NCBI RefSeq assembly: GCF_021513275.1
Contig: NZ_CP090978.1
Span: 4,464,001 to 4,528,000, forward strand
DNA: 64,000 nt
Direction: 5' to 3'
Origin: Paenibacillus hexagrammi
Lineage (GTDB): Bacteria > Bacillota > Bacilli > Paenibacillales > NBRC-103111
The position numbers and the translations under genes were made by a program. The notes beneath the pieces were generated by a model. It saw only the letters and a program-made list of their open reading frames with translations, did not search any database and was not told where the DNA came from. The first letter of the stretch is position 1. Every line of letters starts with the position of its first letter. This document shows positions 19,261-30,224 of the stretch, in pieces.

Positions 19261-19950
19261 TTAAACCGAGGGGTTTTCCTCTGCATGATACTTTTGTTTC
19301 AGCTGCTCCAAGCCCGTCACTGCTTCTTCGGCGGTAAAGTTCCCCGCTTGAAGATCCTTTTCATCCTTGGCAAGAAGCCTTTTATAAAACATAATCGCCT
19401 CCTGAAGCACCGATTCCTTTTCCCCTGCATCTTCTATGTAATGAAACAAAACATCTTCCGCTTTCGAGTAACGGCCCCTACTCTCGTAAAAGGCAAAGAG
19501 CGACAACTTGATAGGTGCCGGAATAAACCAACCGGATAATCTTTCGATAACGGCTTCAATCCGAGGGCAGGACTCCTGACGAATCTCCGTCTGATCTTCA
19601 TCATCAAGGTTGTACAGCTCAAACAGCAATTCCAGTGATTTCAGATGATAGGCGTAAGCCTCCTCCGGCTCCCCGCTTGTCACATATAAGTCTCCTTGTT
19701 CCCTGAACAAGTCTGCCACGATGAGCGCTTTGCCCGAATCTAAGCTCCCCTGATACGTTAAAAACTCAAGAATATCTTTACTGGACAAGGCATACAAGGA
19801 GTGAACATTAAGCCCTAGCACATGGCGGCTCGCTTCCTCCAAAAGCCGCTGGGCTTCTGCAATTTGAAGCTGATCTTTATGAAAAAGAATACGATGGAGC
19901 GTTACAGTCAACTGCTCAATCTGCCGCATAAAATAATCCCGCCTGAACAT
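19261..19950 (-). CDS. Hypothetical protein, DUF6483-like
   Basis: A 229-residue soluble helical protein starting MFRRDYFMRQIEQLTVTLHR, with TPR-like pairs of helices (residues about 95-200, for example GEPEEAYAYHLKSLELLFEL and RGRYSKAEDVLFHYIEDAGE). It resembles the DUF6483 family common in Paenibacillus and related genera, of unknown role. ATG 19950 follows AAAGGAG. The longer frame to 20016 has no support. Confidence 0.75.
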   Translation of the reverse strand: MFRRDYFMRQIEQLTVTLHRILFHKDQLQIAEAQRLLEEASRHVLGLNVHSLYALSSKDILEFLTYQGSLDSGKALIVADLFREQGDLYVTSGEPEEAYAYHLKSLELLFELYNLDDEDQTEIRQESCPRIEAVIERLSGWFIPAPIKLSLFAFYESRGRYSKAEDVLFHYIEDAGEKESVLQEAIMFYKRLLAKDEKDLQAGNFTAEEAVTGLEQLKQKYHAEENPSV

Positions 19951-20143
19951 GAATGCCGTCTCCTTTCGGGCCAGATGGTCCCTTTTCAGCTTAACACGGC
20001 TCCGTTGGAAACTCAAAAGCGGCTTATGCCCATTTTTCCCGGTTCACGGCACCATTGATAGCAGCCCTTCATAAACTAACTTTGACTGTATCCCTATACC
20101 TTGTATTTCCCAATACCCGAGCAAGGAGGGGTGACACACATCC

Positions 20144-20365
20144 ATGACCAACGACCACAAAAACAAATTCCTACTTACCAACCGTGAACGTGAAGTATTC
20201 GAGCTCTTAGTTCAGGACAAAACAACCAAGGATATCGCGCAGCAGCTTTTTATCAGCGAAAAAACTGTTCGCAACCATATATCCAATGTTATGCAAAAAT
20301 TGAACGTAAAAGGTCGTTCACAAGCGGTTGTAGAACTGATCAAGCTTGGGGAATTGAAGATCTGA
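20144..20365 (+). CDS. gerE: Spore germination/coat transcription regulator GerE
   Basis: A 73-residue stand-alone LuxR-type helix-turn-helix protein. It contains LLTNREREVFELLVQDKTTK and SEKTVRNHISNVMQKL, almost the same as Bacillus GerE, the last mother-cell regulator of coat genes. AAGGAGGGG precedes the ATG and a terminator follows the stop. Its length equals GerE, with no receiver domain. Confidence 0.95.
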   Translation: MTNDHKNKFLLTNREREVFELLVQDKTTKDIAQQLFISEKTVRNHISNVMQKLNVKGRSQAVVELIKLGELKI

Positions 20366-20390
20366 TTCCGTCAGCATATGGATCCATGCG

Positions 20391-20432
20391 AGCCTTCGCG
20401 CCTCATCCTTTTTGAGGTGTCGAGGGCTTTTT
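20391..20432 (+). terminator. Rho-independent terminator after gerE
   Basis: AGCC-TCG-CCTC pairs with GAGG-TCGA-GGCT, followed by five T. Confidence 0.7.
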
Positions 20433-20480
20433 ATGTGGAGATCAAGCTCTTGATGGCAACGGCAAAGTGAATATGATATC

Positions 20481-23400
20481 TTGGAAGAAAATGTGAAACG
20501 GGAGGTGTACGGATACTTGGAGAGCTTAGAAGAGAGTTTGCGGCGGGAATTCGGTTTTCATCCCGTACTAACGGGATGGTTCAGCTCCAAATATGGTCAG
20601 CCCACAGAAGTACAACGTCTAGCCTGGCTCCAAATTACAAAAGGCGCGAATACCCTTATTTCCTCACCTACTGGTTCCGGTAAGACACTGGCGGCTCTCC
20701 TACCATGCTTGCATGAAATTGCTGCAGAAAAGCTGGAGCAGGGCGTGAGCTATACGCCTGGTGTGAGAACGCTGGTTGTCACTCCTTTGAAGGCTTTGAA
20801 TAACGATATTCACCATCACCTGCTCTTATATATAGAAGAAATACAAAAACGATCGGACGAACGGCAAGACATCCGGTGGCCCGGACTGCAAGCGGGGGTT
20901 CGCACAGGAGATACGAAGCAAAGCACTCGCGCTTCCATGCTCAGGACTCCCCCGGATCTGTTAGTTACAACTCCGGAATCGCTATATCTGCTGCTAACCT
21001 CTCCGAGAGCGAGAGAGATTTTGAGAACGGTGCGGCACATTGTCGTCGATGAAATTCATGATCTTGCGGCGGACAAGCGCGGCATGCACTTGTCCCTGAC
21101 GCTGGAGCGGCTAGAAGCGTGGTGCAGACGAGCTGTTCAGCGAATCGGCGTCTCTGCTACACAGAAGCCGATTGAACGTGTTGCACAATTTCTCGGCGGT
21201 TGGGAGAACGATACCCCGCGACACGTGGAGATTATTGAGAGTAAAGCCGAGAAGCTCTATTCCCTGCAAGTGACGATGCCGGAACCTGCCCGCCCTAGCG
21301 CCGATAAGGAAGCGCTATGGACGCCGCTAGTTGTGCGGCTGCTGCAGCTGATGGAAGGCTGCACCTCGACGCTTATTTTCGCCAACAGCCGCAGGCTGTG
21401 TGAACGGCTGACGCTGCGGCTGAACGACCACGTCGGCTACGAGATGGCCAGAAGCCACCACGGCAGCGTTGCCCGCGAGAAGCGCCTCGAAGTCGAGCGC
21501 ATGCTGAAGGACGGCGAGCTGCGCTGCCTCGTCGCAACTTCGTCGATGGAGCTCGGCATCGACGTGGGCCATGTCGATCTGGTGATCCAGATCGACTCGC
21601 CGTTCAGCGCGGCCGCCGGCATCCAGCGCATCGGCCGCGCCGGGCACGCTGTCGGCGATGTCAGCCGCGGCGTGTTGCTTGCGCGCAGCCGCACCCTGCT
21701 GCCGGAGCTGGCTGTGCTCAGCCGGCGCATCGCTGCGCGGGACATCGAGTCCATCCGCATCCCGCGGGGCGGACTCGATGTGCTGGCGCAGCAGATCGTC
21801 GCCATCGTCAGTCTCGGCGACGACTGGGACGTGCAGTCGCTCGCGAAGCTGCTCGCGCGCAGCGATAGCTTCCGCTGGGTGACCCGCGATAAGCTGCTGC
21901 AAATGCTTGAGGTGCTGTCTGGCTTCTACCCATTCGTGCGGCCGCTCCTTGAATGGAACCGCGATTCAGGGCAGCTTACGCGCCTAGCCGTTACACCGAT
22001 GGCGGCGCTGATTGGCGCCGGCACCATTCCCCAAAGCACGGCCTACCCCGTGCATCACAGTGAAACCGGACTCCATCTCGGCGAGCTCGATGAAGAATAT
22101 ATCCAAGAGTCGTCGGTAGGCGACGTCTTCCAGCTTGGCACCGCTTCGTGGCGGATTGTCCGTATCCGGCCTGAACGGATCTATGTGCGCGAAGCGGAAA
22201 ACCGCTACAGCGAGATTCCCTTCTGGCGCGGCGAGGCCGGGGGTAAATCTTTCGAAATTGGCGTCCAGACAGGATCGCTATGGCGCGAGCTCCATAACCG
22301 TCTCCAGGCCGCGGGAGAATCCGCTCATAGCCTGCCAACAAGGACTACAGCAGATGTAGAGACTCAAGCCTGGCTGATGGCCACGTTTCATATGGATGCA
22401 GATTCCAGCAGCAGCTTGATCGCCATGATCCGTAATCAAATGGCGGTTGCTGCCGTTCCGACGGACCGAAATGTCGTCATCGAATGCTTTACGGATGAAC
22501 AGAATCATACCCACTACATCCTGCATTCCTTGTTTGGGAGAAAATTCAACCGTACCTGGTTGATGGCCATATGCCGCAGATTGGCCCAGATCGGTTTGTC
22601 ACCACTTTACACAAACGCCAGGGACCAAGGACTTGAACTGATTTTCCCGAAATACGACGAGGCTATCGTACACGAGATCATGTCTTTGACTGCCGAGCAG
22701 TCTGAGACGCTAGTTGCAGATGCAGTCGCTCAATCCCCGATGTTCGGAGCGGCCTTTCAGCGAATGGCGGAGACCTCTCTGCTGCTAAGCCGAAGCTTCA
22801 CACGAATGCCTGCTTGGAAAAAGCGTCTCAGAGGACAAGAGCTCCTCAAGGAAGCCCTGCCGTTTCGAGAGCGCTTCCCCCTCTTTCAGGAAGCCATGCG
22901 CGAATGTATCGAAGAACACGTAGACATTACCCATTTGAGAGAGGTACTTACAGCTATTGCTCGCGCAGAGATCCGCTTCTCCGTTCAACGCAACCAGTTC
23001 CCGTCACCTCTTGCCGGACAATTTCATGCGGATTATGCGCAAACCCGCTTGTACGAATCCGATGCTCTTGCACAGGATGTACAGGTTGAGCTGCTCAGCT
23101 TCAGCCGTCAAATGGCCGCCGAAGTGTTTGGAATGGACGCGGTCAGGGAAGCAGTTAGCCCCGAAGCGATAGCTGCTGAGGAGAAGCGGTTATCCGAAAC
23201 GAGCGTTGCTTTGGAACAAGCGGAGGATCTTTTTCGCTATTTGAAGGAGCACGGAGAAGCTTCTCTTGATGAGCTGAAAAAAGCGCGTCTAGCAGCCGAT
23301 GCTTCTATCGTAGAATGGCTGAACCATATGAAAGACCGCGGTTCACTGAAAGAAATTCGCTTAGGCAACCAGACGTACTGGATATGCGCAGATGAAACGG

Positions 23401-24920
23401 AGTACTATGAAGAGCTCGCCGATTCTGCGAGCGCACAGGCCTTTATTTTCCAGCGTTTTGCCGATCATCGGCTTTCCTTTACTGCTGAAGATGCAGCTTC
23501 CAGATATGATGCTCCGCTGGTATCGGTTCAAAGCTGGATACAAGCCGCACGGGAGGCCGGCTCTGTTGAACCCGCTCCCTTTGCCGAACCGGGGCAGGAG
23601 CAGATCTGGACGAGCCGCAAGGTCGCATCGCGCTTGATTCGCACGTCGCTGCAGATGTATCGCCGTAATGGAGCTGCTGTGCCCGCGCTGCATTACTTTC
23701 GGCATATGCCGCTTCGGCATATGGCGACTGTCCCTGCTCCATCGGGAGCTGCAGGAATGGAAGGACTACGCGAGATTATTGAGGCTTTGCAAGGCTTCTT
23801 TATGCCTGTGTCTCTCTGGGAGTCTCTTCTCTTTCCGACACGCCAATCCCGTTATCGAAAGCAGGATTTGGATCTGCTCTGTTCTTCGGGAGAAGTATTT
23901 TGGATCGGAAGCAAGGAGCCAGATGATAAAGAAGGAAAAATCGCCTTTTTCACTTCGGAAAGCAGTGCTCTCTATGAACCCTACCTATCGGCTGCATTGG
24001 GGAAGACAGCATCCCATCCAGAGCTTCATCGGCTGCTGCGCGAGAAGGGGGCATCGTTCCTAAGCAAGCTCGGAATCGAAACAGGTCGCACGCCCTCATC
24101 TCTTCTCACCGATTTACTGGACCTGGTATGGGACGGCCGGGCTGCCAACGACCAGTTTGCCACGCTGCGACTTCACGCGCAAAGTAAAGGGAAGAAGCCG
24201 GACAAATTCCAGTCCGGTCTAGGCAGATGGTATGCGCTTGATTCGCTGCACAACCCCCAATATGACAAGGAAGCATCGGTAACCGCCTGGATCCAGCATG
24301 TATTAAAAAGGTACGGGATCTTAACCAGAGATCTAGCCGCTTCCCTCTGTCCCTATCCTTGGGAAACACTGCTACCGTTCCTGAGGCAGCTGGAAGAATG
24401 GGGACTTGTTGTGCGGGGGTTATTCCTTCAAGACGTGGCACAGCTTCAATTCGCGTCCAAAGCGTTCCTTTCACAGCTTCAACAGCCCTATACAGATAAC
24501 GACCGAATTGCGGGCGGATCGTATAACGAATCGCTCACCCTCATAGGCGCGGTCGATCCAGCTAATCCATTCGGGCTGCTGCTGCCATGGCCTGTGAAAC
24601 AGGGGGTTTCCTTTTCCCGCAAGGCAGGCAACTATTTAGTATGTCAGGATGGCCGCTGGTTGCTTTGGATGGAAAATAACGGAAAGAGGATCTATCGCTT
24701 GGACGGCCCCAAGTCTGAAGTTGATGCATCTAGCATGAGCCAGCAGCTCAAACAGATTTTCCGTTTGATGTTCCAAACGAGCCAACTTCGTAAAATTGTG
24801 ATCGACAGCTGGGACGGTGCCCGAATCGAGGATGCTCCTGAGCACGCTTATCTGAAGCTGCTAGGGGCAGAGAGGGACCGTGCAAGCTACGTGCTTTGGC
24901 CGAGCCAGATTCTTGGATGA
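20481..24920 (+). CDS. Lhr-family DEAD/DEAH-box helicase, large
   Basis: A 1479-residue superfamily 2 helicase. Motifs in order: Q-motif region PTEVQRLAW, Walker A SPTGSGKT at about residues 60-67, VVTPLKAL (Ia), VDEIHDL (II, DEIH), SATQKP (III), FANSRRLCERL (IV), SSMELGIDVGHVD (V) and QRIGRAGH (VI). The long C-terminal part fits the winged-helix and Lhr core/C-terminal domains. Lhr proteins unwind DNA or DNA:RNA and are linked to repair. The start is TTG at 20481 with a poor binding site; TTG 20517, behind GGGAGG, is an alternative 12 codons in. The stretch around 21300-21950 is visibly GC-richer than its surroundings. Confidence 0.9.
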   Translation: MEENVKREVYGYLESLEESLRREFGFHPVLTGWFSSKYGQPTEVQRLAWLQITKGANTLISSPTGSGKTLAALLPCLHEIAAEKLEQGVSYTPGVRTLVVTPLKALNNDIHHHLLLYIEEIQKRSDERQDIRWPGLQAGVRTGDTKQSTRASMLRTPPDLLVTTPESLYLLLTSPRAREILRTVRHIVVDEIHDLAADKRGMHLSLTLERLEAWCRRAVQRIGVSATQKPIERVAQFLGGWENDTPRHVEIIESKAEKLYSLQVTMPEPARPSADKEALWTPLVVRLLQLMEGCTSTLIFANSRRLCERLTLRLNDHVGYEMARSHHGSVAREKRLEVERMLKDGELRCLVATSSMELGIDVGHVDLVIQIDSPFSAAAGIQRIGRAGHAVGDVSRGVLLARSRTLLPELAVLSRRIAARDIESIRIPRGGLDVLAQQIVAIVSLGDDWDVQSLAKLLARSDSFRWVTRDKLLQMLEVLSGFYPFVRPLLEWNRDSGQLTRLAVTPMAALIGAGTIPQSTAYPVHHSETGLHLGELDEEYIQESSVGDVFQLGTASWRIVRIRPERIYVREAENRYSEIPFWRGEAGGKSFEIGVQTGSLWRELHNRLQAAGESAHSLPTRTTADVETQAWLMATFHMDADSSSSLIAMIRNQMAVAAVPTDRNVVIECFTDEQNHTHYILHSLFGRKFNRTWLMAICRRLAQIGLSPLYTNARDQGLELIFPKYDEAIVHEIMSLTAEQSETLVADAVAQSPMFGAAFQRMAETSLLLSRSFTRMPAWKKRLRGQELLKEALPFRERFPLFQEAMRECIEEHVDITHLREVLTAIARAEIRFSVQRNQFPSPLAGQFHADYAQTRLYESDALAQDVQVELLSFSRQMAAEVFGMDAVREAVSPEAIAAEEKRLSETSVALEQAEDLFRYLKEHGEASLDELKKARLAADASIVEWLNHMKDRGSLKEIRLGNQTYWICADETEYYEELADSASAQAFIFQRFADHRLSFTAEDAASRYDAPLVSVQSWIQAAREAGSVEPAPFAEPGQEQIWTSRKVASRLIRTSLQMYRRNGAAVPALHYFRHMPLRHMATVPAPSGAAGMEGLREIIEALQGFFMPVSLWESLLFPTRQSRYRKQDLDLLCSSGEVFWIGSKEPDDKEGKIAFFTSESSALYEPYLSAALGKTASHPELHRLLREKGASFLSKLGIETGRTPSSLLTDLLDLVWDGRAANDQFATLRLHAQSKGKKPDKFQSGLGRWYALDSLHNPQYDKEASVTAWIQHVLKRYGILTRDLAASLCPYPWETLLPFLRQLEEWGLVVRGLFLQDVAQLQFASKAFLSQLQQPYTDNDRIAGGSYNESLTLIGAVDPANPFGLLLPWPVKQGVSFSRKAGNYLVCQDGRWLLWMENNGKRIYRLDGPKSEVDASSMSQQLKQIFRLMFQTSQLRKIVIDSWDGARIEDAPEHAYLKLLGAERDRASYVLWPSQILG

Positions 24921-25220
24921 AATCTGAAGCCTACACGTCGAAATCCTATTCAATTTAGTGCCTTCACTGACAAAATTGGCAATACATACTGTGCTTGAGC
25001 TTCAAAGCCGTATCAAATCTCCGCAGCATCTACATCATGAAGTTCCCGGCCTACAATGCCAAAAAGAGCTGTACAGCTAGCAGATCCTCTGCTCTGTACA
25101 GCTCTCAGTCTGTTGACACTGTTAGTATGGAGGCTCAGTAGTTCTCGAAGAAGCTTAGCGGGCGCCCTCAAAGTACTGCGCTCGGAGAACAGCAGCCAAA
25201 GCTGAACCCTTGATTGGTCT
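24921..25220. other. Intergenic region without a gene
   Basis: Three hundred bases between the helicase and the convergent nitrate reductase gene. Apart from the terminator at 25061-25105 I see no open frame with a ribosome binding site, no promoter of good quality and no repeat. Confidence 0.6.
25061..25105. terminator. Terminator at the end of the nitrate assimilation operon
   Basis: AGAGCTGTACAG (25065-25076) pairs with CTGTACAGCTCT (25094-25105); on the minus strand five T follow. It lies about 115 bp past the nasC stop and could also stop helicase transcription. Confidence 0.75.
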
Positions 25221-27328
25221 TCAATCCGCTCTCTCTACCTTAACGGCGCATATTTTGAACTCGGGCATCCGGCTTGTCGGATCCAAAGCGTCCATGGTCA
25301 GCTTGTTGATCGACAATTCTTCGCCCCAATGAAAAGGGACAAAGACGGTTCGTGGCTGAATCCCTTCCGTTACTTTGACCTGAAACACCAGCGACCCTCT
25401 TCTTGAGGTAATGCGGATTTTACTGTCCAAGCCTAATCCGATTTTACCGGCTAACCACGGATGGATCTCCGCCACCGGTACTGGAGCCTTCTTATGCAGA
25501 CCTTCCGTTCTGCGCGTCTGTACCCGCTCAAATAATGGTTGGACAGCCGTCCCGTCGTTAACACGAACGGGTAGTCAGTGTCTATCGGCTCAGCCGGCAT
25601 TTTGGGAGTGATACCGAATAGTCGGGCCTTGCCGTCCGCATGATGAAAGGACTTCTGGAACATATACGGCGTGCCCGGATGATCGGCAGACGGACAGGGC
25701 CAGAACAATCCTTTCTCACTTTTGAGTCGATCATAGGTGATTCCGCTGTAATCCGCCTTCCCGCCGGCGCTAGCTCGCGCCAGCTCGTTGAACACATCCT
25801 CAATGCCGCTGTATTGAAAATACGCCCCTCTGCCCAAACGATCTGCAAGCTCGCAGATAATCTCATAGTCCAGCTTACTGCTGCCAGGAAGCTCTAGTAC
25901 TTTGCCACGGTGGAACACTCTTCCTTCCAAATTGGTTAGCGTACCTTCCCCTTCAAGGAAAGAAGAGCCCGGCAGCAAATAATGAGCATATCGGGCAGTT
26001 TCGGATTCAAACATGTCAATAACCACAAGCAGCTTTAGCTTTTGCAGCGCACGTTCGACCATCCCACTGTTCGGGCTTGAAACAAGCGGATTCGAACCAA
26101 GTACGATGAGCGCCTTGATTTCGCCCTCATCTACTTTTTTGAGCAGCTCATAGGCAGAAACGCCTTTCCCGGGAAGCTCCTCCGGGCGAATTCCCCATAC
26201 GCTGGCAACATGCTCGCGTGCAGCGGGGTCCTCAATGGAACGGTAGCCGGGAAGCTGATCAGCCTTTTGACCGTGCTCGCGTCCTCCCTGACCGTTCGCT
26301 TGACCCGTCACGGCTCCGTATCCGCATCCTGGTCGGCCTATTTTCCCAGTAAGCACAGATAGATTGATATAATTCAAGGTGTTCTCCACACCGTTCACTT
26401 GTTGTTCCAGCCCCCGCGCCGTCAGTACGATTCCCGTTTCCGCCTTGGCGAAGCCTCTGGCAACGGTTCGTACCATCCCCTCGAGCACACCTGTTATTTC
26501 TTCCACACGAGCGGGCGTAAATGACTTAACAGCCTCAGCGAGCTGTTCAAATCCTACCGTACGCTCTTGAACAAAGGAGTCTGCATACAGCTTTTCATTC
26601 ACAATGACGTGAAGCAGCCCATTGACAAATACAGAATCGAAGCCAGGCTGCAGTCTTACATGAATGTCCGCTACCTTGGACGTCATCGTATTACGCGGAT
26701 CGATCGTCACAATCACAGCTCCATTCTTCTTAGCCTCTAGTAAATATGGCATCATGGTCGGCTGGCATTCAGCAATATTCGTACCGGCCAAAATGATATA
26801 CTTCGCCTTCGGTATTTCAGACAAGGGCATCGTCATGCCCCTGTCGATTCCAAACGCCTGGTTACTTGCCGCCGCAGCGGAGGACATGCAATATCTTCCA
26901 TTGTAGTCAATATACTTGGAGCGCAGAGCGACTCTCGTAAATTTACCGAGCAAATAACAGACTTCATTGGTTAACGAACCGCCGCCGTATACCGCTGCCG
27001 CATCATGGCCGTACTCTTGCTGAAGCTCTTGAATTTGCTTGGCAATATCCCCTAACGCATCGTCCCAGGTTACGGGGCTCCAAGCGCCAAATGTGCTGTT
27101 CATTCTGGCTAGCGGTTCGGTGACCCGCTCCGGATGGAGCACATGCTCCAGCGAATTGAGTCCCTTCTGGCATAGCCTTCCTGTCGCTACAGGAAAATTA
27201 GGGCTTGGTTTCACAACCAAGCCCGGATTTTTATCACTGGGGACTAGTTCCACCCCGCACTGCATACTGCAAAAGCAGCAGTGGGAGGAGGTTTGTTCTT
27301 TTGGCAATGTCCGCAAAGCTTCTATCAT
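25221..27328 (-). CDS. nasC: Assimilatory nitrate reductase catalytic subunit, with apparent frameshift
   Basis: Molybdopterin oxidoreductase that reduces nitrate to nitrite. The N-terminal [4Fe-4S] cysteines are in CCFCSMQC and GRLCQKG. Core motifs include YGGGSLTNEVCYL, GRYCMSSAAAASNQAFG with the putative Mo-ligand region, GTNIAECQPTMMPYLL, LTGKIGRPGCGYG and GSNPLVSSPNS. The C-terminal molybdopterin-binding part lies in a second frame (HPWLAGKIGLGL, INKLTMDALDPTSRMPEFK). The frames meet at three C (plus strand, 25523-25525); four would restore a 702-residue protein. It follows nirD by 32 bp as last gene of the operon. Formate dehydrogenase is excluded by context. Confidence 0.9.
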
Positions 27329-27360
27329 CGCTCCCCACTCCCCGCTTCTATAAAGTTGAA

Positions 27361-27711
27361 TTAGCTGGCCAATTCTTCAGCTTTGGCGAAGCCGATATAG
27401 ACGATGCCATCCTGGAGCTTAGTCGAATACGTCTTGACACAGCCGGTATCCGGAAGCTGAACCAATCCCGAAGGAAGGTGAATTTTCCGGTCATGCATCG
27501 GGCAGAACACATGCTCGTCACATACGATTCCTTCCGCTAATACGCCATCCTTATGCGGACAACGATTTTGAATCGCTTGAAGCTTGCCGCTGCTTAATTT
27601 AAACAAAGCAACTTCCTCGCCCTGATAGCGAATCGTTTTCCCTGTATTGAAAGCCAGTTCCTCGTACGATACGGCTTCTACCCAAACCAATTGCTCCTCT
27701 TTCACGCTCAT
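27361..27711 (-). CDS. nirD: Nitrite reductase (NAD(P)H) small subunit, Rieske type
   Basis: A 116-residue Rieske protein. It has CPHKDG and CPMHDRK, giving the two-Cys two-His [2Fe-2S] site (the second motif shows the H-x-x-K/R variant of NirD-type proteins). Partner of NirB in reducing nitrite to ammonium in the cytoplasm. ATG 27711 has GGAGGAG upstream. It starts about 31 bp after the nirB stop and 32 bp before nasC. Confidence 0.93.
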   Translation of the reverse strand: MSVKEEQLVWVEAVSYEELAFNTGKTIRYQGEEVALFKLSSGKLQAIQNRCPHKDGVLAEGIVCDEHVFCPMHDRKIHLPSGLVQLPDTGCVKTYSTKLQDGIVYIGFAKAEELAS

Positions 27712-27742
27712 ATTCCGCTCTCCTCCCACCGAGAAAAATCTT

Positions 27743-30160
27743 CTATGTTAATTCGACCACTTCGTAGAGATCTTGCCTTATTTTTTTACTGTCAATTGCT
27801 GCTCTCCATGGATCTTTGGTAACAGAAAGGGCTGTGTCCATTCTCGCACAGAGCTCCTTGCGCTTGGCTTCATCCTGTACAACATCACGGATATGGTCAA
27901 TGCCAAGTCTGTGCACCCACTCGCTGGTACGCTCACCGTATTTGCCTGTCTCCCGGTAATACTGTAAATAAGCTTCGGTGTATTCAATAATCTCTTGCTC
28001 CGTCTTCACCGTGGTTAAGAGATCGCCTACCCGCACTTTCACACCGCCGTTTCCTCCGGCATACAGCTCCCAGCCGCCGTCTACAGAAACGACACCCAAA
28101 TCCTTAATCCCGGACTCCGCACAGTTACGCGGACAACCGGAAACCGCCATTTTCACCTTGGCCGGTGTATTCAAACGCTCGAAGCGTTTTTCCATAGCTA
28201 TACCAACTGCCATAGAATCACCTGTGCCGAAACGGCAGAACTCTTCACCAACGCACGTTTTTACTGTACGAAGTGCTTTCCCGTAGGCATATCCAGACGG
28301 CATATCGAGCTCTTCCCACATGGCGGTCAGGTCCTCTTTTTTCACACCAAGCAGGTCAATCCGTTGACCTCCTGTCAGCTTAACGGTAGGAACATTGAAT
28401 CGCTCCGCAACTTCCGCAATTCGCTTTAGCTCGGCTGGGTTCGTCACCCCTCCGTACATCCGCGGTACGACGGAATACGTTCCGTCTTTTTGAATATTGG
28501 CATGCATCCGTTCATTCACAAATCGGGATGTGCTGTCATCACGGTACGACTCCGGATTCACCATGCCCAAGTAGTAGTTCAGTGCAGGACGGCATTTGGA
28601 GCAGCCTTCTTCATTCTTCCAGCCCAACACATTCATAACTTCACGAACATGGGTAAGGCCCTTGGAGCGAATCGCTTCAACTACTTCGTCACGAGAGTGT
28701 TCCGTGCAGCTGCAGATCGTTTCTTTTGCCGCGTTTTTATCGTAAGAGGTACCCAATGTGTAAGCGAGCAGGTCGCTGACAAGAGGCTTACAACCTCCGC
28801 AGGAACGGGAAGCCGTCGTGCAGTTCTTCACTTCTTCCACACTGGTGAGCCCTTGCTCTTTAATCGCCGAGCAGATCGTCCCCTTGGTCACGCCATTACA
28901 TCCGCATATAATCGTGTCGTCACTCATATCCGCTACGCCCGAAGCCGCACCGCTACCGGAGTTGTCCTTTAGAATAGCTGTTTTCTCCATTCCGCTGATA
29001 TCCGTTTCTTCGCGGATCATCTGCATCAAACGTGTTCCGTCTGACGTATCTCCGAACAGCACGGCTCCGATGATTTTGTTGTCTTTGATGACGACCTTCT
29101 TATAAATACCGGAAAATTCATCATGCACACGAATGGCCTTCGTACCCTCAGCATCTACGAATTGACCGCCTGAGAAGACGTCAACGCCGGAAACCTTTAA
29201 TTTGGTATAAACAACTGAACCTTCGTATGGCGCTGTCTCTACACTTGCGAGATGTTTGGCAAGCACAGCCCCCTGTTCGTAAAGCGGAGCGACCAGACCG
29301 TAAGCAACACCACGGTGCATCGCACACTCACCTACTGCATACACATTCGGCACGCTTGTTTGCAAGTAATCGTTGACAATGATGCCCGGATTGCACTCCA
29401 GCCCCGCCTTTTTGGCCAGCTCCACATTCGGGCGAATCCCTACTGCCATGACGATCAGGTCCGCCTCAGCAACCGTACCGTCTTTGAACTTTAGACCTGT
29501 AACCCGCTTATCTCCAATAATTTCCGCAGACTGCTTCTCGAGCAAGAAGTTCATTCCCTGATCTTCAAGAGCTTCCTGCAGCATTTTGGAGGCAGGGCGA
29601 TCCAATTGCCGTTCCATAATGGTGTCAAGAATATGAACAACATCCACTTTCATGCCTAAGTTGAGGAAGCCGCGTGCCGCTTCAAGCCCTAGCAGCCCTC
29701 CGCCGATGACGATGGCTTTTTTATATTTTTTTGCTGAATCAATCATGATTTCGCAGTCACGAATGGTTCTGTATGCCATCACGCCTTCTTTATCAGCGCC
29801 TGGCAGAGGAATCATGAACGGATTCGAGCCTGTAGCCAGAATTAATTTATCGTAAGAAACCGTTATGCCTTTATCGCTGGTTACGGTTTGAGCCGTTATA
29901 TCGATATCGGTAACCGTTTGATTGGTGTGTAAGGTAATGCCGTTGGTCGTGTACCATTCAAAGGGATGGATCACGATATCATCTACCTTGGAGTCGCCTG
30001 CGAGCACGTAGGATAACAAGATCCTGTTATAGTTCGGATGCGGCTCACTCCCAAAGATTGTCACTTCATATTTGCCTGGAGCCAGCTTCAGCAAATGCTC
30101 TACTGCGTTTACCCCAGCCATACCATTTCCGACCAATACCAACTTCTCTTTCTGTGTCAT
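27743..30160 (-). CDS. nirB: Nitrite reductase (NAD(P)H) large subunit
   Basis: An 805-residue NirB/NasD. It begins with an FAD-dependent pyridine nucleotide-disulphide oxidoreductase domain (VLVGNGMAGVNAVEHLL; AIVIGGGLLGLEAARG). Two BFD-type [2Fe-2S] segments follow (CGCNGVTKGTICSAI..CGGCKP and CSCTEHSRDEVVEAI..CSKCRP). Next come the ferredoxin-like half-domain and the sirohaem/[4Fe-4S] domain with TCVGEEFCRFG and SGCPRNC. Reduces nitrite to ammonium with six electrons. A terminator-containing leader precedes it inside the operon. Confidence 0.95.
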   Translation of the reverse strand: MTQKEKLVLVGNGMAGVNAVEHLLKLAPGKYEVTIFGSEPHPNYNRILLSYVLAGDSKVDDIVIHPFEWYTTNGITLHTNQTVTDIDITAQTVTSDKGITVSYDKLILATGSNPFMIPLPGADKEGVMAYRTIRDCEIMIDSAKKYKKAIVIGGGLLGLEAARGFLNLGMKVDVVHILDTIMERQLDRPASKMLQEALEDQGMNFLLEKQSAEIIGDKRVTGLKFKDGTVAEADLIVMAVGIRPNVELAKKAGLECNPGIIVNDYLQTSVPNVYAVGECAMHRGVAYGLVAPLYEQGAVLAKHLASVETAPYEGSVVYTKLKVSGVDVFSGGQFVDAEGTKAIRVHDEFSGIYKKVVIKDNKIIGAVLFGDTSDGTRLMQMIREETDISGMEKTAILKDNSGSGAASGVADMSDDTIICGCNGVTKGTICSAIKEQGLTSVEEVKNCTTASRSCGGCKPLVSDLLAYTLGTSYDKNAAKETICSCTEHSRDEVVEAIRSKGLTHVREVMNVLGWKNEEGCSKCRPALNYYLGMVNPESYRDDSTSRFVNERMHANIQKDGTYSVVPRMYGGVTNPAELKRIAEVAERFNVPTVKLTGGQRIDLLGVKKEDLTAMWEELDMPSGYAYGKALRTVKTCVGEEFCRFGTGDSMAVGIAMEKRFERLNTPAKVKMAVSGCPRNCAESGIKDLGVVSVDGGWELYAGGNGGVKVRVGDLLTTVKTEQEIIEYTEAYLQYYRETGKYGERTSEWVHRLGIDHIRDVVQDEAKRKELCARMDTALSVTKDPWRAAIDSKKIRQDLYEVVELT

Positions 30161-30224
30161 TACGAATCATCCTTTCTATATGGCCTAACTCGATATCCCT
30201 TAGTGACTCAAACCATATCCCTCT

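Noticed and set aside
21327..21902. A 191-codon antisense frame in the helicase gene
   Set aside because: It lies in the GC-rich part of a clearly conserved helicase core; His/Arg/Ala-rich shadow.
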